Assembly (NCBI RefSeq): GCF_014651375.1
Contig: NZ_BMWT01000002.1
Coordinates: forward strand, 873,477-937,476
Direction of reading: 5' to 3'
Length of the DNA: 64,000 bases
Source: Tateyamaria omphalii
GTDB lineage: Bacteria > Pseudomonadota > Alphaproteobacteria > Rhodobacterales > Rhodobacteraceae
Part shown: positions 52,345-62,032 of the stretch, in pieces
How positions within the stretch are numbered: the first letter of the stretch is position 1
How the letters are laid out: every line of letters starts with the position of its first letter
Position numbers and translations under genes: made by a program
Notes under the pieces: generated by a model
The model's database searches: none
What the model saw: only the letters and a program-made list of their open reading frames with translations
Told to the model about the DNA's origin: nothing

Positions 52345-53211
52345 ATGCAATTCGACAGTTTAAACAGCTTCATTCGTGACAAGGACGCCGTTCCGCAAAA
52401 GGGACCCATTGCCATAGTGCTGATTGAGGACGATGTCGAAGTGGACACGACCCTGCGACACCATCAGCAAGCCGGTTTCAAGCAAGTGATCGCGTTCATG
52501 CCAAAACGGTTCAAACTGGCCCGCGACCTTTCAGAGACGTTGATACGCATCGATTTTGACACCTCGGCTCCAGATGCGCTTGAGACGGCCGTGAACGGGG
52601 TCATTGGTATCGTGCCTTCCGGCACGTGGATGTACTATTGCTACAACGCAGAATTTCTATTCCACCCGTTCTGCGAAACCAGGTCAGTCGGAGAAATGCT
52701 GACTTTTCACACCGAAGAACGCCGCGATGCAATGCTGACTTACGTGGTTGACCTGTACGCCGATGATCTTTGGTCTTGCCCCGACGCCGTTTCGCTGGAC
52801 CGCGCGCATCTGGATCGATCAGGGTATTATGCCCTCGCCCGCCCGGGTGAAAACGGGCATCCGAAAGAACGTCAGTTGAATTTCTACGGTGGTCTGCGCT
52901 GGAGATTTGAAGAGCATGTGCCCGAAGCGCGGCGCAAGATCGACCGTATTTCACTTTTTAAAACCAAACCTGGCCTGAAACTGCGGAACGACCACACGTT
53001 CAACGACGAGGAATACAACACCTACGCCTGTGAATGGCATCACAACCTGACCGCAGCGATCTGTTCGTTCAGAACCGCCAAGGCGTTGAAGTTGAACCCC
53101 GGCAGCACGTACGACATCGAGACATTCAAGTGGCACAACTCGGCTCCCTTCGAATGGCACTCGCGGCAATTGCTGGACCTTGGGTTGATGGAACCTGGAC
53201 AGTGGTTCTGA
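52345..53211 (+). CDS. glycosyltransferase-like protein (GT2-related), unknown role
   Basis: This is a 288-residue protein. The N-terminal part (PIAIVLIEDDVEVDTTLRHHQQAGFKQVIAFMP) resembles the nucleotide-sugar-binding start of the Glyco_tranf_2_4 group. The centre has FYGGLRWRFEEHVPE, and near the end come FNDEEYNTYACEWHHNLTAAICSFRTAKAL and FKWHNSAPFEWHSRQLLDLGLMEPGQWF. No D-x-D motif is clear beyond EDD. Function uncertain. Confidence 0.6.
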   Translation: MQFDSLNSFIRDKDAVPQKGPIAIVLIEDDVEVDTTLRHHQQAGFKQVIAFMPKRFKLARDLSETLIRIDFDTSAPDALETAVNGVIGIVPSGTWMYYCYNAEFLFHPFCETRSVGEMLTFHTEERRDAMLTYVVDLYADDLWSCPDAVSLDRAHLDRSGYYALARPGENGHPKERQLNFYGGLRWRFEEHVPEARRKIDRISLFKTKPGLKLRNDHTFNDEEYNTYACEWHHNLTAAICSFRTAKALKLNPGSTYDIETFKWHNSAPFEWHSRQLLDLGLMEPGQWF

Positions 53212-53508
53212 GCATCGCAGAGGTTGCCCACAGGTATCCACTCTATTTATTAAATTTATTAAATATTGCCTCCAAGCACCGGCTGGGCCCTTCGCTGTGC
53301 TCAAGCCATTTCAAATGGAGCTGCGCCGGTTTGCGATGATCCCGGCGTTGGAGCGCGTGTGTCACGTTCGTTGGTTACCCACCGCTGTGGCGGTGCAACA
53401 GCACTGAATCCGGCGCGGCCCGAACAGCTTCTTCAACCATCAAGACAACGTCGCACTGACGGCTCCAGCACTCTTGTACCCTCGTCCCGTGCAACCCATG
53501 GTGCGTAG

Positions 53509-54795
53509 ATGGAGTCGGATATCGAATTTTCATTCCAGAACCTGACACCCGCTGCAAAGCGGCACATCCGGCTGTTCCAGCTTCATCAATTCCTCGACCG
53601 GTTTGCGATGGGACTGACCGTGTCCGTGGTTGCATTGGCGTTGGTCGACCGTGGCATGGATCTGTTCCAGATTTCGCTGTTGTTCGGTGCCTATTCCGTC
53701 ACGACGCTGACCATGGAATTACCTTTTGGAGGGCTGGCAGACAACATCGGGCGCAAGCCAGTCTTTCTGGCGGCGACCGTTGCCAGCCTGACTTCACTCG
53801 CCCTGTTTCTGTCATCAAGCGACTTTTACGTTCTGGCCCTTTCCTTTGCCTTTATTGGCTTCGGGCGCGCGCTACGCTCAGGCACGTTGGATGCGTGGTT
53901 CATCGAGCATTTCAAAGCCAAGGCGCAGAATGTGGACGTGCAACCGGCCCTTGCAAAAGCGCAATGGGCCAACGGTATGGGTTTGGCATTCGGAGCGATC
54001 GTTGGCAGTTGGTTGCCAGACGCCTTCGGTGCCATCGCGGTCCAATATGGATATAGCGCCTATGATGTCGCCTACGCGGCCAGTTTTGCGATGATGACTG
54101 CAGTTTTGATTTATACCCACTTTGCCATAGTCGAAGAACCACGGCCGCTGCATCCAAAAGCGCTTGTTCAGGGGTTTGCAAACGTACCGTTTGTTGTCCG
54201 CGACGCCGGTGTGCTCGCGCTGAGACACCCCACCCTTTCCCTGCTTCTGGCGGCCTTGACGCTTTTGCTTATGGCGACGAACCCGGTCGAAGTGCTTTGG
54301 CCCACCCACGTCAAACCAATGCTGGAAGAGGGTTATGCCAACACCGTGATTGGCCTGTTGACCGCAGCCTGTTTTTTCTCGATCGCCATTGGCGCGTCAC
54401 TGTCGCCGCATATCAACCGCGTTTTCAGGCGTCAGAATGCAATGACACTTACAGTTGCTGTGGGATGCATTGCTGTATTGCAAAGTGCATTGGCTTTGCA
54501 GGGCGGTGTGGTGGGTTTTGTTATTGTCCTGATCGTCTATTTTGTGGCCCTGGGGGTTGGGGAAACACCTGCCAGCAGTATTCTGCATTCCAGTGTGGAG
54601 AACCATCAACGGTCAACCATGTTGTCGCTGCGTTCGTTGGTGCAACAATTGGGGGCAACCATTGGTCTGATCCTTGTTGGCGCTATCGCCGAAGGATATT
54701 CGACCCCAATTGGCTGGATGGTTGGCACATTATTCACTTTTGGCGCTGTGCTTCTGACAAGCCTTTTGGCTAGAAGACCAAATAACAGCTTATAG
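53509..54795 (+). CDS. MFS transporter
   Basis: This 428-residue protein has about twelve membrane helices. The family loop GGLADNIGRKPVFLAATVASL lies between helices 2 and 3 near residue 75. The first part (LFQLHQFLDRFAMGLTVSVVALALVDRGMDLFQISLLFGAYSVTT) is usual for drug-efflux-like members. The substrate is unknown. The 297 bases upstream are AT-rich in part (repeated TTTATTAAA at about 53245-53262) and hold no recognisable gene. Confidence 0.88.
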   Translation: MESDIEFSFQNLTPAAKRHIRLFQLHQFLDRFAMGLTVSVVALALVDRGMDLFQISLLFGAYSVTTLTMELPFGGLADNIGRKPVFLAATVASLTSLALFLSSSDFYVLALSFAFIGFGRALRSGTLDAWFIEHFKAKAQNVDVQPALAKAQWANGMGLAFGAIVGSWLPDAFGAIAVQYGYSAYDVAYAASFAMMTAVLIYTHFAIVEEPRPLHPKALVQGFANVPFVVRDAGVLALRHPTLSLLLAALTLLLMATNPVEVLWPTHVKPMLEEGYANTVIGLLTAACFFSIAIGASLSPHINRVFRRQNAMTLTVAVGCIAVLQSALALQGGVVGFVIVLIVYFVALGVGETPASSILHSSVENHQRSTMLSLRSLVQQLGATIGLILVGAIAEGYSTPIGWMVGTLFTFGAVLLTSLLARRPNNSL

Positions 54796-54868
54796 CAGCA
54801 AGTGACAGGTTACACTAGGTAAGCCTTCAGCGCTGGAGTGTGTTGCACCCTCGTGCTCTGTATGGAAA

Positions 54869-55288
54869 TCAGTCTTTGCGGCGCAAGCGGATAACAACGT
54901 CCACAGACGCAATTTCCGCCCCTTCAGGCGCGTCAGGCAGTTGCGCGATCACCAGCTGATCCGACGGCGCATCGGTCAGTTTCGCTTCATCTTCCCAAAA
55001 AAAGTGTGGGTGATCATGGGTGTTCGTATCAAAGTAGCTTTTTGAGCCATCGACCGTCACTTCCTGCATCAGCCCAGCGTCACAGAACGCACGCAAAGTG
55101 TTGTACACAGTGGCAAGGGACACAGCTTCGCCTTGATCCTTGGCTGCTTCAAACAGGCTCTCCGCCGTCACGTGGCGATGTTGACCATCACCAATCAACA
55201 GCGCGGCAAGCGTCACGCGTTGCCGAGTCGGGCGTAAACCGGCCCCTGCAAGCCATTCGCTTCCCACTTTGTGCTGCGTTTCGATCAT
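54869..55288 (-). CDS. irr: iron response regulator Irr (Fur family)
   Basis: This is a 139-residue protein. The winged helix LRPTRQRVTLAALLIGDGQHRHVTAESLFEAAKDQGEAVSLATVYNTLRAFCDAGL is Fur-like. The segment NTHDHPHFFWEDEAKLTD has the H-x-H region of Irr, and the sequence lacks the CxxC pairs of Fur. Irr senses haem and represses or activates iron genes. The position next to fabA matches alphaproteobacterial irr. Confidence 0.88.
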   Translation of the reverse strand: MIETQHKVGSEWLAGAGLRPTRQRVTLAALLIGDGQHRHVTAESLFEAAKDQGEAVSLATVYNTLRAFCDAGLMQEVTVDGSKSYFDTNTHDHPHFFWEDEAKLTDAPSDQLVIAQLPDAPEGAEIASVDVVIRLRRKD

Positions 55289-55300
55289 GCGATCCTCTTA

Positions 55301-55322
55301 CCCTTATACCACTTATAAAGGG
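55301..55322. promoter_or_regulatory. AT-rich inverted repeat upstream of irr
   Basis: CCCTTATA and TATAAAGGG flank CCACT. The arms match except for one extra base. It lies 13 bases before the irr ATG, where a self-regulating site or the promoter would be. Weak call. Confidence 0.3.
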
Positions 55323-55361
55323 CCATCGTTCTGCAATTCAATCGCAAAAGGGGTTAGGGCA

Positions 55362-56147
55362 TTATGCCACACGCCCGAAAAAGCCCATCTGCTCCTCTTC
55401 GGAAAAGGACCGGCCGGGAGTGTCATAGTGTGACAGCACCGCGACAATCCGGGACGTTCCGGGGCCAACAGTCGACACGCGGTGCGCGGTGTTGACCCCC
55501 AGAAACACGTTCAGCGTGCCTGCGTTCTGGGTGAGCTGGGTTGGGGTGATGCGACCAGCCAGAAGATCGGCGATGCCCGCATGATTTGGGTCGTCGTCGC
55601 TGCGCAGGTCCTTGGCGTATTCAAAAAACCCGCCTTGGGTTGCCTCCTGCAACAAGAGCGTCGTAGTGAAAATCGAACGGTCAAAATGCCAGTTCAGCGC
55701 CTCGCCCGGCCGGTACTCCAGCACGTTCAGTCCCGCCAGCGCGTCATCCATCGTGTACAATTGTGGTTTGCCCATGACAGCCGACAGAAAGGCCGCGAAG
55801 GCGGGCCATTGGTAGATGTCATCAAGCGCCGTGCCTCGCATCTGGTCATGGCACAACGTGTGGTTGGCCGTCTCAACCTTGGTCAGGGCTGGGTCGTCCG
55901 CGGAAAGCCCGTCAACCGCATCTTTGAAGTAGATGTTGTGCCAGCGACTGTGGTGAAAGCTTTCGACCCGCATCCGCGGGTGTACGTGGTCGAGGACAGA
56001 GGCCAATGCCCCCGGTTGCATGAAACCGGGGAGGTTAAACAGACCTTCGCGCGCCAGCCCGGCCTTTGCATGGGCAACCAGTGCGTCCCATTCCGGAGTA
56101 TTCGGGCGATGAAGCGGATAGCGGTCGAGATCGATGATGTCTTTCAT
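55362..56147 (-). CDS. 2-oxoglutarate/Fe(II) oxygenase-like protein
   Basis: This is a 261-residue protein. The iron ligands are visible as ALNWHFDRSIFTTTLLLQ (H-x-D near residue 170) and NTAHRVSTVGPGTSRIVAVL (second His near 228, Arg for 2-oxoglutarate). The N-terminal part (LFNLPGFMQPGALASVLDHV) fits dioxygenases of the phytanoyl or ArpA-like group. The ATG at 56147 gives MKDIIDLDRYPLHRP. The substrate is unknown. It lies between irr and fabA. Confidence 0.82.
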   Translation of the reverse strand: MKDIIDLDRYPLHRPNTPEWDALVAHAKAGLAREGLFNLPGFMQPGALASVLDHVHPRMRVESFHHSRWHNIYFKDAVDGLSADDPALTKVETANHTLCHDQMRGTALDDIYQWPAFAAFLSAVMGKPQLYTMDDALAGLNVLEYRPGEALNWHFDRSIFTTTLLLQEATQGGFFEYAKDLRSDDDPNHAGIADLLAGRITPTQLTQNAGTLNVFLGVNTAHRVSTVGPGTSRIVAVLSHYDTPGRSFSEEEQMGFFGRVA

Positions 56148-56270
56148 TGTTTGACCCTGCCTCACATCCAATAACCAGACAAGTCGCCGCTCTTGCGCCC
56201 TTTGCCCAGCCGGTGCTAGACGAACCGGACCCCATAACGGGACCAGACCCGCGACAAAGAAGAGGCCCGA

Positions 56271-56780
56271 ATGGCAGACTACCCCACCAGCTTCGACAAG
56301 GACGATTTGTTGAAATGCGCACGCGGAGAGCTGTTCGGCCCCGGCAATGCGCAACTGCCCGCGCCCCCCATGCTGATGATGGACCGGATCACGGATGTGT
56401 CTTCCGATGGCGGCGCACATGGCAAGGGGCACATCGTTGCCGAATTCGATATTGCGCCAGATCTTTGGTTCTTTGACTGTCATTTCCCCGGCAACCCGAT
56501 CATGCCCGGCTGTCTGGGTCTGGATGGTCTGTGGCAGTTGACCGGCTTTAATCTGGGCTGGCGCGGCTGGCAGGGGCGCGGCATGGCCGTGGGCGTGGGC
56601 GAGGTCAGGCTGACGGGCATGGTCCGCCCGGACCGCAAGATGCTGACCTACAAGATCGACTTCAAAAAGGCGATCCAGACCCGTCGCCTGACCATGGGTG
56701 TTGCAGATGGCATCGTCGAGGCCGACGGCGAAATGATCTATGATGTCAAAGACATGAGGGTCGTTTTGAGCGAAAGCTGA
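56271..56780 (+). CDS. fabA: 3-hydroxydecanoyl-ACP dehydratase/isomerase
   Basis: This is a 169-residue enzyme. The active site is [25 protein letters not shown] with the catalytic His near residue 70 and Asp near 84. It introduces the cis double bond of unsaturated fatty acids with FabB. GAGGCC precedes the ATG by few bases. A GNAT gene is inserted between it and fabB. Confidence 0.98.
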   Translation: MADYPTSFDKDDLLKCARGELFGPGNAQLPAPPMLMMDRITDVSSDGGAHGKGHIVAEFDIAPDLWFFDCHFPGNPIMPGCLGLDGLWQLTGFNLGWRGWQGRGMAVGVGEVRLTGMVRPDRKMLTYKIDFKKAIQTRRLTMGVADGIVEADGEMIYDVKDMRVVLSES

Positions 56781-56787
56781 TCGCATC

Positions 56788-57294
56788 ATGCCAGCAACCC
56801 AACTCAAGACGGAGCGGTTGGCACTTGATTCCCTGACTGTTGATGACAGCGCGTTTGTGAAGCGACTGGTTCAGAACTTGCGTGTCCGCGCCTATCTGGG
56901 AGGTGTTGTCTCGGCAGACCAGCTTGACGGCATTGTTGACAAATATCTCGAATTGCAACGTGACGGACATGTCTGGATTGCCAGATTTAGTGAAAACATC
57001 TCCATTGGATTGATCTTTGTGACCCCGCACCATAACGGGGTGGCGCCAGAATTGTCATTCCAGTTCGATCCCCGTTACTGGGGACATGGGCTTGCATATG
57101 AAGCCTGTCAACGTGTGCTGACCCACTGCGAAAACGATCAGGACTTACGATCCATTGTGGCAGAAACGCAGGAACGCAACGCGCCGGCCCGACGTCTTTT
57201 GCACCGCCTTGGCTTTCAAGAAGTCACGCGACTGCACAGATTTGGCGCCGATCAAGTCGTTTTTTCACTCGATCTGAACACGAACCGCAATTGA
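56788..57294 (+). CDS. GNAT-family N-acetyltransferase
   Basis: This is a 168-residue protein. It starts LKTERLALDSLTVDDSAFVKRLVQN like the RimJ/RimL group. It has LSFQFDPRYWGHGLAYEACQRVLTHC (acetyl-CoA loop, with the pattern partly changed) and VAETQERNAPARRLLHRLGFQEV. The acceptor is unknown. It lies eight bases after fabA. Confidence 0.88.
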   Translation: MPATQLKTERLALDSLTVDDSAFVKRLVQNLRVRAYLGGVVSADQLDGIVDKYLELQRDGHVWIARFSENISIGLIFVTPHHNGVAPELSFQFDPRYWGHGLAYEACQRVLTHCENDQDLRSIVAETQERNAPARRLLHRLGFQEVTRLHRFGADQVVFSLDLNTNRN

Positions 57295-57370
57295 CTTGCG
57301 AAGCAAGGCGGTTGCGCCCACCTGCCCCCCCGTCCTACATACCCCCTGACTAGAACGAAGGAGTACGCGC

Positions 57371-58600
57371 ATGCGACGCGTCGTGGTGACGGGACTTGGG
57401 ATTGTCTCATCCATCGGAAACAACACCGATGAGGTGCTGGCGTCACTCAAAGCGGGCCGTTCGGGAATCGAAGCCAGCGAAGAGATGGCGGAACATGGCT
57501 TTCGCAGCCAGATCGCCGGAACGCTGAAACTTGACATAAAAGAACATGTGGAAAAGCGCACCCTTCGGTTCATGGGGCCGGGCGCTGCCTACGCCCATAT
57601 TGCGATGACCCAAGCCATTGCAGATGCGGGGCTCGAAGAAAGCGACATCGTGAACCCGCGAACCGGTTTGGTTGCCGGGTCCGGTGGTCCATCGACATCC
57701 GCCATGCTTACGGCGCATCAGACGGTGCTGAAGACGGGCGCCACGAAGCGCATTGGTCCATTTGCCGTACCCAAATGCATGTCCTCGACAATCAGCGCAA
57801 ACCTGGCGACGGGTTTTAAGATCAAGGGCATCAACTATTCCATCACCAGTGCGTGCTCGACGTCGCTGCATTGTATCGGCAATGCGGCTGAACAGATCAT
57901 GCTGGGCAAGCAGGATGTAATGTTTGCCGGTGGCGCCGAAGAATTGGATTGGACTCTATCCTGTCTTTTCGACGCGATGGGCGCGATGTCATCGAAATAC
58001 AACGACACCCCTGCCCGGGCGAGCCGCGCCTTTGACGCTGATCGCGATGGGTTCGTCATCTCGGGCGGCGGCGGGATGGTCGTGCTGGAAGAGTTGGAGC
58101 GCGCCCGCGCGCGTGGTGCGAAAATCTATGCCGAAGTGACCGGGTATGCAGCGACGTCCGACGGCCATGACATGGTGGCCCCATCTGGCGAAGGTGGGGA
58201 ACGGGCCATGCGCGCCGCGTTGGAGACACTGCCGCAAGACCGCTCAGTCAGCTACATCAATGCGCACGGCACATCGACACCTGTTGGCGACGTGGGCGAG
58301 ATCGAGGCCGTACGCCGCGTCTTTGGCGAGGGCATCACGCCGCCTGTCAGCTCAACCAAGTCCATGACTGGTCACGCACAAGGTGCTGCTGGCGCGCTCG
58401 AAGCCATCTTCAGCTTGTTGATGCTCGACAATGATTTCATCACGCCTTCGATTAACGTCGAAACACTTGATCCGGGGCTGAATGCATCCGAGATCGCGAC
58501 CGAAATGCACCCGGATGTGGGCCTTGACTCGGTGATGACCAATTCTTTTGGCTTCGGTGGCACCAACGGATCGATGATCCTCTCAAAATTTCACGGGTAA
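57371..58600 (+). CDS. fabB: 3-oxoacyl-ACP synthase I
   Basis: This is a 409-residue condensing enzyme. It has the nucleophile Cys in SITSACSTSLHCIG near residue 163 and the His pair in INAHGTSTPVGD near 298 and KSMTGHAQGAAG near 333. The start MRRVVVTGLGIVSSIGNNTDEVLASLK is standard. AAGGAG stands eight bases before the ATG. With FabA it makes unsaturated fatty acids. Confidence 0.98.
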   Translation: MRRVVVTGLGIVSSIGNNTDEVLASLKAGRSGIEASEEMAEHGFRSQIAGTLKLDIKEHVEKRTLRFMGPGAAYAHIAMTQAIADAGLEESDIVNPRTGLVAGSGGPSTSAMLTAHQTVLKTGATKRIGPFAVPKCMSSTISANLATGFKIKGINYSITSACSTSLHCIGNAAEQIMLGKQDVMFAGGAEELDWTLSCLFDAMGAMSSKYNDTPARASRAFDADRDGFVISGGGGMVVLEELERARARGAKIYAEVTGYAATSDGHDMVAPSGEGGERAMRAALETLPQDRSVSYINAHGTSTPVGDVGEIEAVRRVFGEGITPPVSSTKSMTGHAQGAAGALEAIFSLLMLDNDFITPSINVETLDPGLNASEIATEMHPDVGLDSVMTNSFGFGGTNGSMILSKFHG

Positions 58601-58608
58601 AAATCAAT

Positions 58609-59400
58609 ATGACGGGATTGCTTGAGGGAAAACGCGGCCTTGTGATGGGCGTGGCGAACGATCGGTCCATTGCTTGGGGCATTGCCAAGGCAATGCACGA
58701 GGCCGGTGCCGAACTGGCGTTCAGCTATCAAGGTGAAGCATTTGGCAAGCGGCTTGAACCGCTGGCAGCAAGCGTTGGCTCGGATTTCATGGTTGACGTT
58801 GATGTAACGGATGACGCGTCGCTGGACGCAGCGTTCGAAGCCTTGGAAGCCCGCTGGCCGACAATCGATTTTGTCGTTCACGCAATCGCATATTCAGACA
58901 AATCCGAACTGACCGGCCGTTTCCTGAACACCAGCCGCGCCAACTTTAAGCACTCGATGGATATCTCGGCCTACTCCTTCATCGAAGTCGCACGCCGCGC
59001 ACATCCAATGATGATCGAGAACGGCGGCACGCTGCTCACTTTGACCTATCAGGGATCAAACCGGGTTGTGCCGAACTATAACGTGATGGGTGTCGCCAAG
59101 GCCGCTTTGGAGTCCGCGACACGCTACCTTGCCAACGATCTGGGTCCCGAAGGAATCCGCGTAAACGCCATTTCACCCGGTCCAATGAAAACGCTGGCCG
59201 GTTCAGCTATTGCCGGCGCACGCAAAACCTACAAACACACGGATCAGAACGCTCCCATGCGTTCGAACGCCACGCTGGATGCCGTGGGCGGAACGGCCGT
59301 TTACCTGTGCTCTGACGCCGGGGCCTGCACCACAGGCGAGATCATCCGCGTCGATGGCGGGTTCCACGTTCTGGGCATGCCACAGCCGGATCACCTGTAA
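58609..59400 (+). CDS. fabI: enoyl-ACP reductase (NADH)
   Basis: This is a 263-residue short-chain reductase. It shows RGLVMGVANDRSIAWGIAKAM at the start, VVHAIAYSDKSELTGRF near 90 and the catalytic Tyr and Lys in YNVMGVAKAALES near 157-164. GPMKTLAGSAIAGARK lies near 195. It carries out the last step of the elongation cycle. Eight bases after fabB, same operon. Confidence 0.97.
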   Translation: MTGLLEGKRGLVMGVANDRSIAWGIAKAMHEAGAELAFSYQGEAFGKRLEPLAASVGSDFMVDVDVTDDASLDAAFEALEARWPTIDFVVHAIAYSDKSELTGRFLNTSRANFKHSMDISAYSFIEVARRAHPMMIENGGTLLTLTYQGSNRVVPNYNVMGVAKAALESATRYLANDLGPEGIRVNAISPGPMKTLAGSAIAGARKTYKHTDQNAPMRSNATLDAVGGTAVYLCSDAGACTTGEIIRVDGGFHVLGMPQPDHL

Positions 59401-59528
59401 CTGCCGGCACATCTCGCAGTAGCGGTTGACACGCATCCTTGCCTTTCTACCGTGTGGAGTCACTTTGCCGGGCGTGCGTGGTTGACAAGGACGTATTCCC
59501 TTGAACCGTTTACGTTTGCAAGCAGTGT

Positions 59529-60182
59529 CTACTTACCGTCCGACTGCAATTCCGCGGGACTTTCCAACAACAGAAGTCGAACACCCACGGCGACAATGAG
59601 AAAACCGGCCGCCCTTTCCAACATGATCCGGATGCGATGCGACTTGCGCAACAATGCGCCAATCGCACCGGAGGATGCCGCCAAGCCCATCTCCACCAAA
59701 AGCGCGACGGCACGCATCACCAGTCCGAAGATCAGGAATTGTAGGCCTACTGAGCCTGCCTCTGGATCGACGAATTGCGGCAGGAACGCCAGCATGAAGA
59801 CATGGCTCTTGGGATTGACAAGGCTTGCGGTGAACCCCTCCCTCATCGCGATAACTGGTGACACTGGCCTACTGCCTTCGGAAGGACCAAAAACCGTTCC
59901 AAACAGCATGCTAAGCCCGCGCCAGATGAGATAAACACCACCCGCATAGCGGATCACATCGAAGGCGAGCGGATTGTTGGCGACAACAGTCGCCAGGCCA
60001 AGGGCGAGAAGAGGAACCTGCACAGCACCTGCAAGGAAAAAGCCCAGCGCTGTGTAGGCAGCCGCACTGCGTCCTTGCGACAGCCCGCGACCTACGATGA
60101 GGAACAGATCAGGCCCCGGGGTCAAGGCCAGCAGCACAACTGCGAGCGAGAAGGCAAAAAGGGTCAGTGGATCAATCAGCAT
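59529..60182 (-). CDS. LysE-family amino-acid exporter
   Basis: This is a 217-residue membrane protein with about six helices. The family start is ALTPGPDLFLIVGRGLSQGRSAAAYTALGFFLAG near residue 18 (P-G-P motif), and FTASLVNPKSHVFMLAFLPQFVD lies near 115. It is most like RhtB-type threonine or homoserine exporters; the substrate is not fixed. Confidence 0.9.
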   Translation of the reverse strand: MLIDPLTLFAFSLAVVLLALTPGPDLFLIVGRGLSQGRSAAAYTALGFFLAGAVQVPLLALGLATVVANNPLAFDVIRYAGGVYLIWRGLSMLFGTVFGPSEGSRPVSPVIAMREGFTASLVNPKSHVFMLAFLPQFVDPEAGSVGLQFLIFGLVMRAVALLVEMGLAASSGAIGALLRKSHRIRIMLERAAGFLIVAVGVRLLLLESPAELQSDGK

Positions 60183-60371
60183 ATGGCCATGCTAGCCTAA
60201 TCTCGGTGACTTGTTCCAGTACGTGAAACTCGGGCTGAATGCCCCGATTGCATGATCCCGCAGCGCAGGAAGTTGGCGGCGACGTGACACATTAATGCTT
60301 TTCTAACCGAAATCAGCAAAAACTTGGCAAAGCGCCCAAAATTCGCCCCTATGGCAAGTTATCATTGATTC

Positions 60372-60731
60372 ATGGCACGAGATCAGATCGAAAACGCACG
60401 GGTTCTGGAACGACGCGCCGCTCGCACGCGGCGTTCCAAGTGGTTGGGCCGTTTGTTGTTTTCACTGACCGGCATGGGCCTTCTTCTGGCACTACGGATG
60501 AATCCGGGGATCTTGGAAGACGTCGTGGCAATGGCCCATGACGTACCCCCGCGTGCAGAATCATCAACTTTCGAAAAGCCGGCAGATGTACATGTCCGGC
60601 AAATGCCGAAGGATGTCGTGCCCGTGCGCCGGGGCGGCACATTGCCACGAACCACATCCATCAGTGACAACACCCAACAACAGGCAGCTACGATTGCAAA
60701 TGCACTACATGGTCCGGCATCGGATCGTTGA
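60372..60731 (+). CDS. single-pass membrane protein of unknown function
   Basis: This is a 119-residue protein. A basic N-terminus (RVLERRAARTRRSKWLG) precedes one membrane helix (LLFSLTGMGLLLALRMN at about 28-45). The rest looks unstructured (Pro, Arg and Thr rich). No family was recognised. The 189 bases before it hold no gene. Confidence 0.5.
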   Translation: MARDQIENARVLERRAARTRRSKWLGRLLFSLTGMGLLLALRMNPGILEDVVAMAHDVPPRAESSTFEKPADVHVRQMPKDVVPVRRGGTLPRTTSISDNTQQQAATIANALHGPASDR

Positions 60732-60776
60732 TGGGACGGTGGGTGGGGCGTCGTTGCGCGGCAGCAGCAACGCGCG

Positions 60777-61211
60777 TCAGCCAGCGTTGATGGCAACCAC
60801 TTCAAAATCAAAGGTCAGGTCTTTACCAGCCAGCGGGTGGTTGGCGTCCAGCATGACCTCGTCATCACCCACGTCGACAACAGTCACAGGCATCGGTTGG
60901 CCCTGAGGTGTCTGCATCTGCAGTTGCAGACCAACCTCAAGCGGGATTTCATCCGGGATCGCATCACGCGGCACGCCCTGCCGCAAAGCCGGGTTGATCG
61001 GGCCATAGGCTTGATCACAAGGAATATTGACCTTTTTCTTCTCACCCTCGGTCATGCCCGGGAGGGCGACATCAAGCCCCGGAATGATCTGACCGGACCC
61101 AACTACAAACTCAAGCGGGTCGCGCCCGTCCGAGCTGTCAAAGACGGTGCCATCCAGCAAAGTCCCGGTATAGTGGATGCGCACGGTATCGCCGTCCTTG
61201 ATCGCGGTCAT
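60777..61211 (-). CDS. FKBP-type peptidyl-prolyl isomerase (SlyD-like)
   Basis: This is a 144-residue protein. It has DTVRIHYTGTLLDGTVFDSSDGRDPLEFVVGSGQIIPGLDVALPGMTEGEKK at 8-60. The SlyD-type inserted flap follows (IPCDQAYGPINPALRQGVPRDAIPDEIPLEVGL), then HPLAGKDLTFDFEVV at the end. It lacks the His-rich metal tail of SlyD. Probably a cytoplasmic folding helper. The ATG at 61211 has GGGAG-like bases (GGGAGATGG) in front of it. Confidence 0.9.
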   Translation of the reverse strand: MTAIKDGDTVRIHYTGTLLDGTVFDSSDGRDPLEFVVGSGQIIPGLDVALPGMTEGEKKKVNIPCDQAYGPINPALRQGVPRDAIPDEIPLEVGLQLQMQTPQGQPMPVTVVDVGDDEVMLDANHPLAGKDLTFDFEVVAINAG

Positions 61212-61345
61212 GGTCCATCTCCCAACATGTCTGTCTCTTTGACAGATGGCACACACTGCCTGTCCATGGCAGTAGGGTAAACCCCACCTCGCCCCTTTTC
61301 GTTCGTGTGCCTCCGTGCCAGTCTGTGCACAAAGGAGTGCCACCA

Positions 61346-62032
61346 TTGCCCATCACGACATGTATTTTTGACGCCTACGGCACGCTTTTTGATGTTGCGG
61401 CAGCCGCGCGCATTGCCGCAGCAGAGCCGACCTATCCACAATTGGCAGACACATGGCCTGCGGTGGCCGAACACTGGCGGCAGAAACAACTGCAATACAC
61501 ATGGCTTCGCGCCATCACCAATGCGCACACTGACTTCTGGCAGGTCACACGAGAAGGACTTGATTGGGCACTGGAGCGCAACGGCCTTGCAGGCGACGCA
61601 GCCCTACGCGAGCGTCTACTGGCGCTTTACTGGGAATTGCAGGCCTATCCTGAAGTGCCCGCAATGCTGCATGCCTTGAAGGATGCCGGAATGAACACTG
61701 CCATTCTGTCGAACGGGTCGCCGGATATGCTGAACGGGGCTGTTCAGTCGGCCGGGATTGATGATGTGCTGGACGATTGCCTGTCCGTGGAAAGTGTCGG
61801 CATCTTCAAACCCGACAGTCGGGTCTATGACCTTGTCGGCCAACGTTTTGGATGTGCCGCGAACGAAGTGCTCTTTGTGTCCTCAAACGGATGGGACGCC
61901 GCAGGCGCGTCCGGCTACGGATTCACGACGGCTTGGGTGAATCGCGCAGGTGAGCCCTTGGACCGCCTGCCATGGGTGCCGCAGCATGTATTGACCGACC
62001 TGACCGGCATTCTGGAGCTAGCCCGAGCATGA
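61346..62032 (+). CDS. haloacid dehalogenase, type II
   Basis: This is a 228-residue HAD hydrolase. It begins ITTCIFDAYGTLFDV with the nucleophile Asp near residue 9. It then has LSNGSPDMLNGAV near 113, SVGIFKPDSRVYDLV near 145 and FVSSNGWDAAGASGYGFTTAWVNR near 170. These fit L-2-haloacid dehalogenases. The TTG start is set by AGGAG eight bases before it. Its stop overlaps the next start (ATGA). Confidence 0.9.
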   Translation: MPITTCIFDAYGTLFDVAAAARIAAAEPTYPQLADTWPAVAEHWRQKQLQYTWLRAITNAHTDFWQVTREGLDWALERNGLAGDAALRERLLALYWELQAYPEVPAMLHALKDAGMNTAILSNGSPDMLNGAVQSAGIDDVLDDCLSVESVGIFKPDSRVYDLVGQRFGCAANEVLFVSSNGWDAAGASGYGFTTAWVNRAGEPLDRLPWVPQHVLTDLTGILELARA

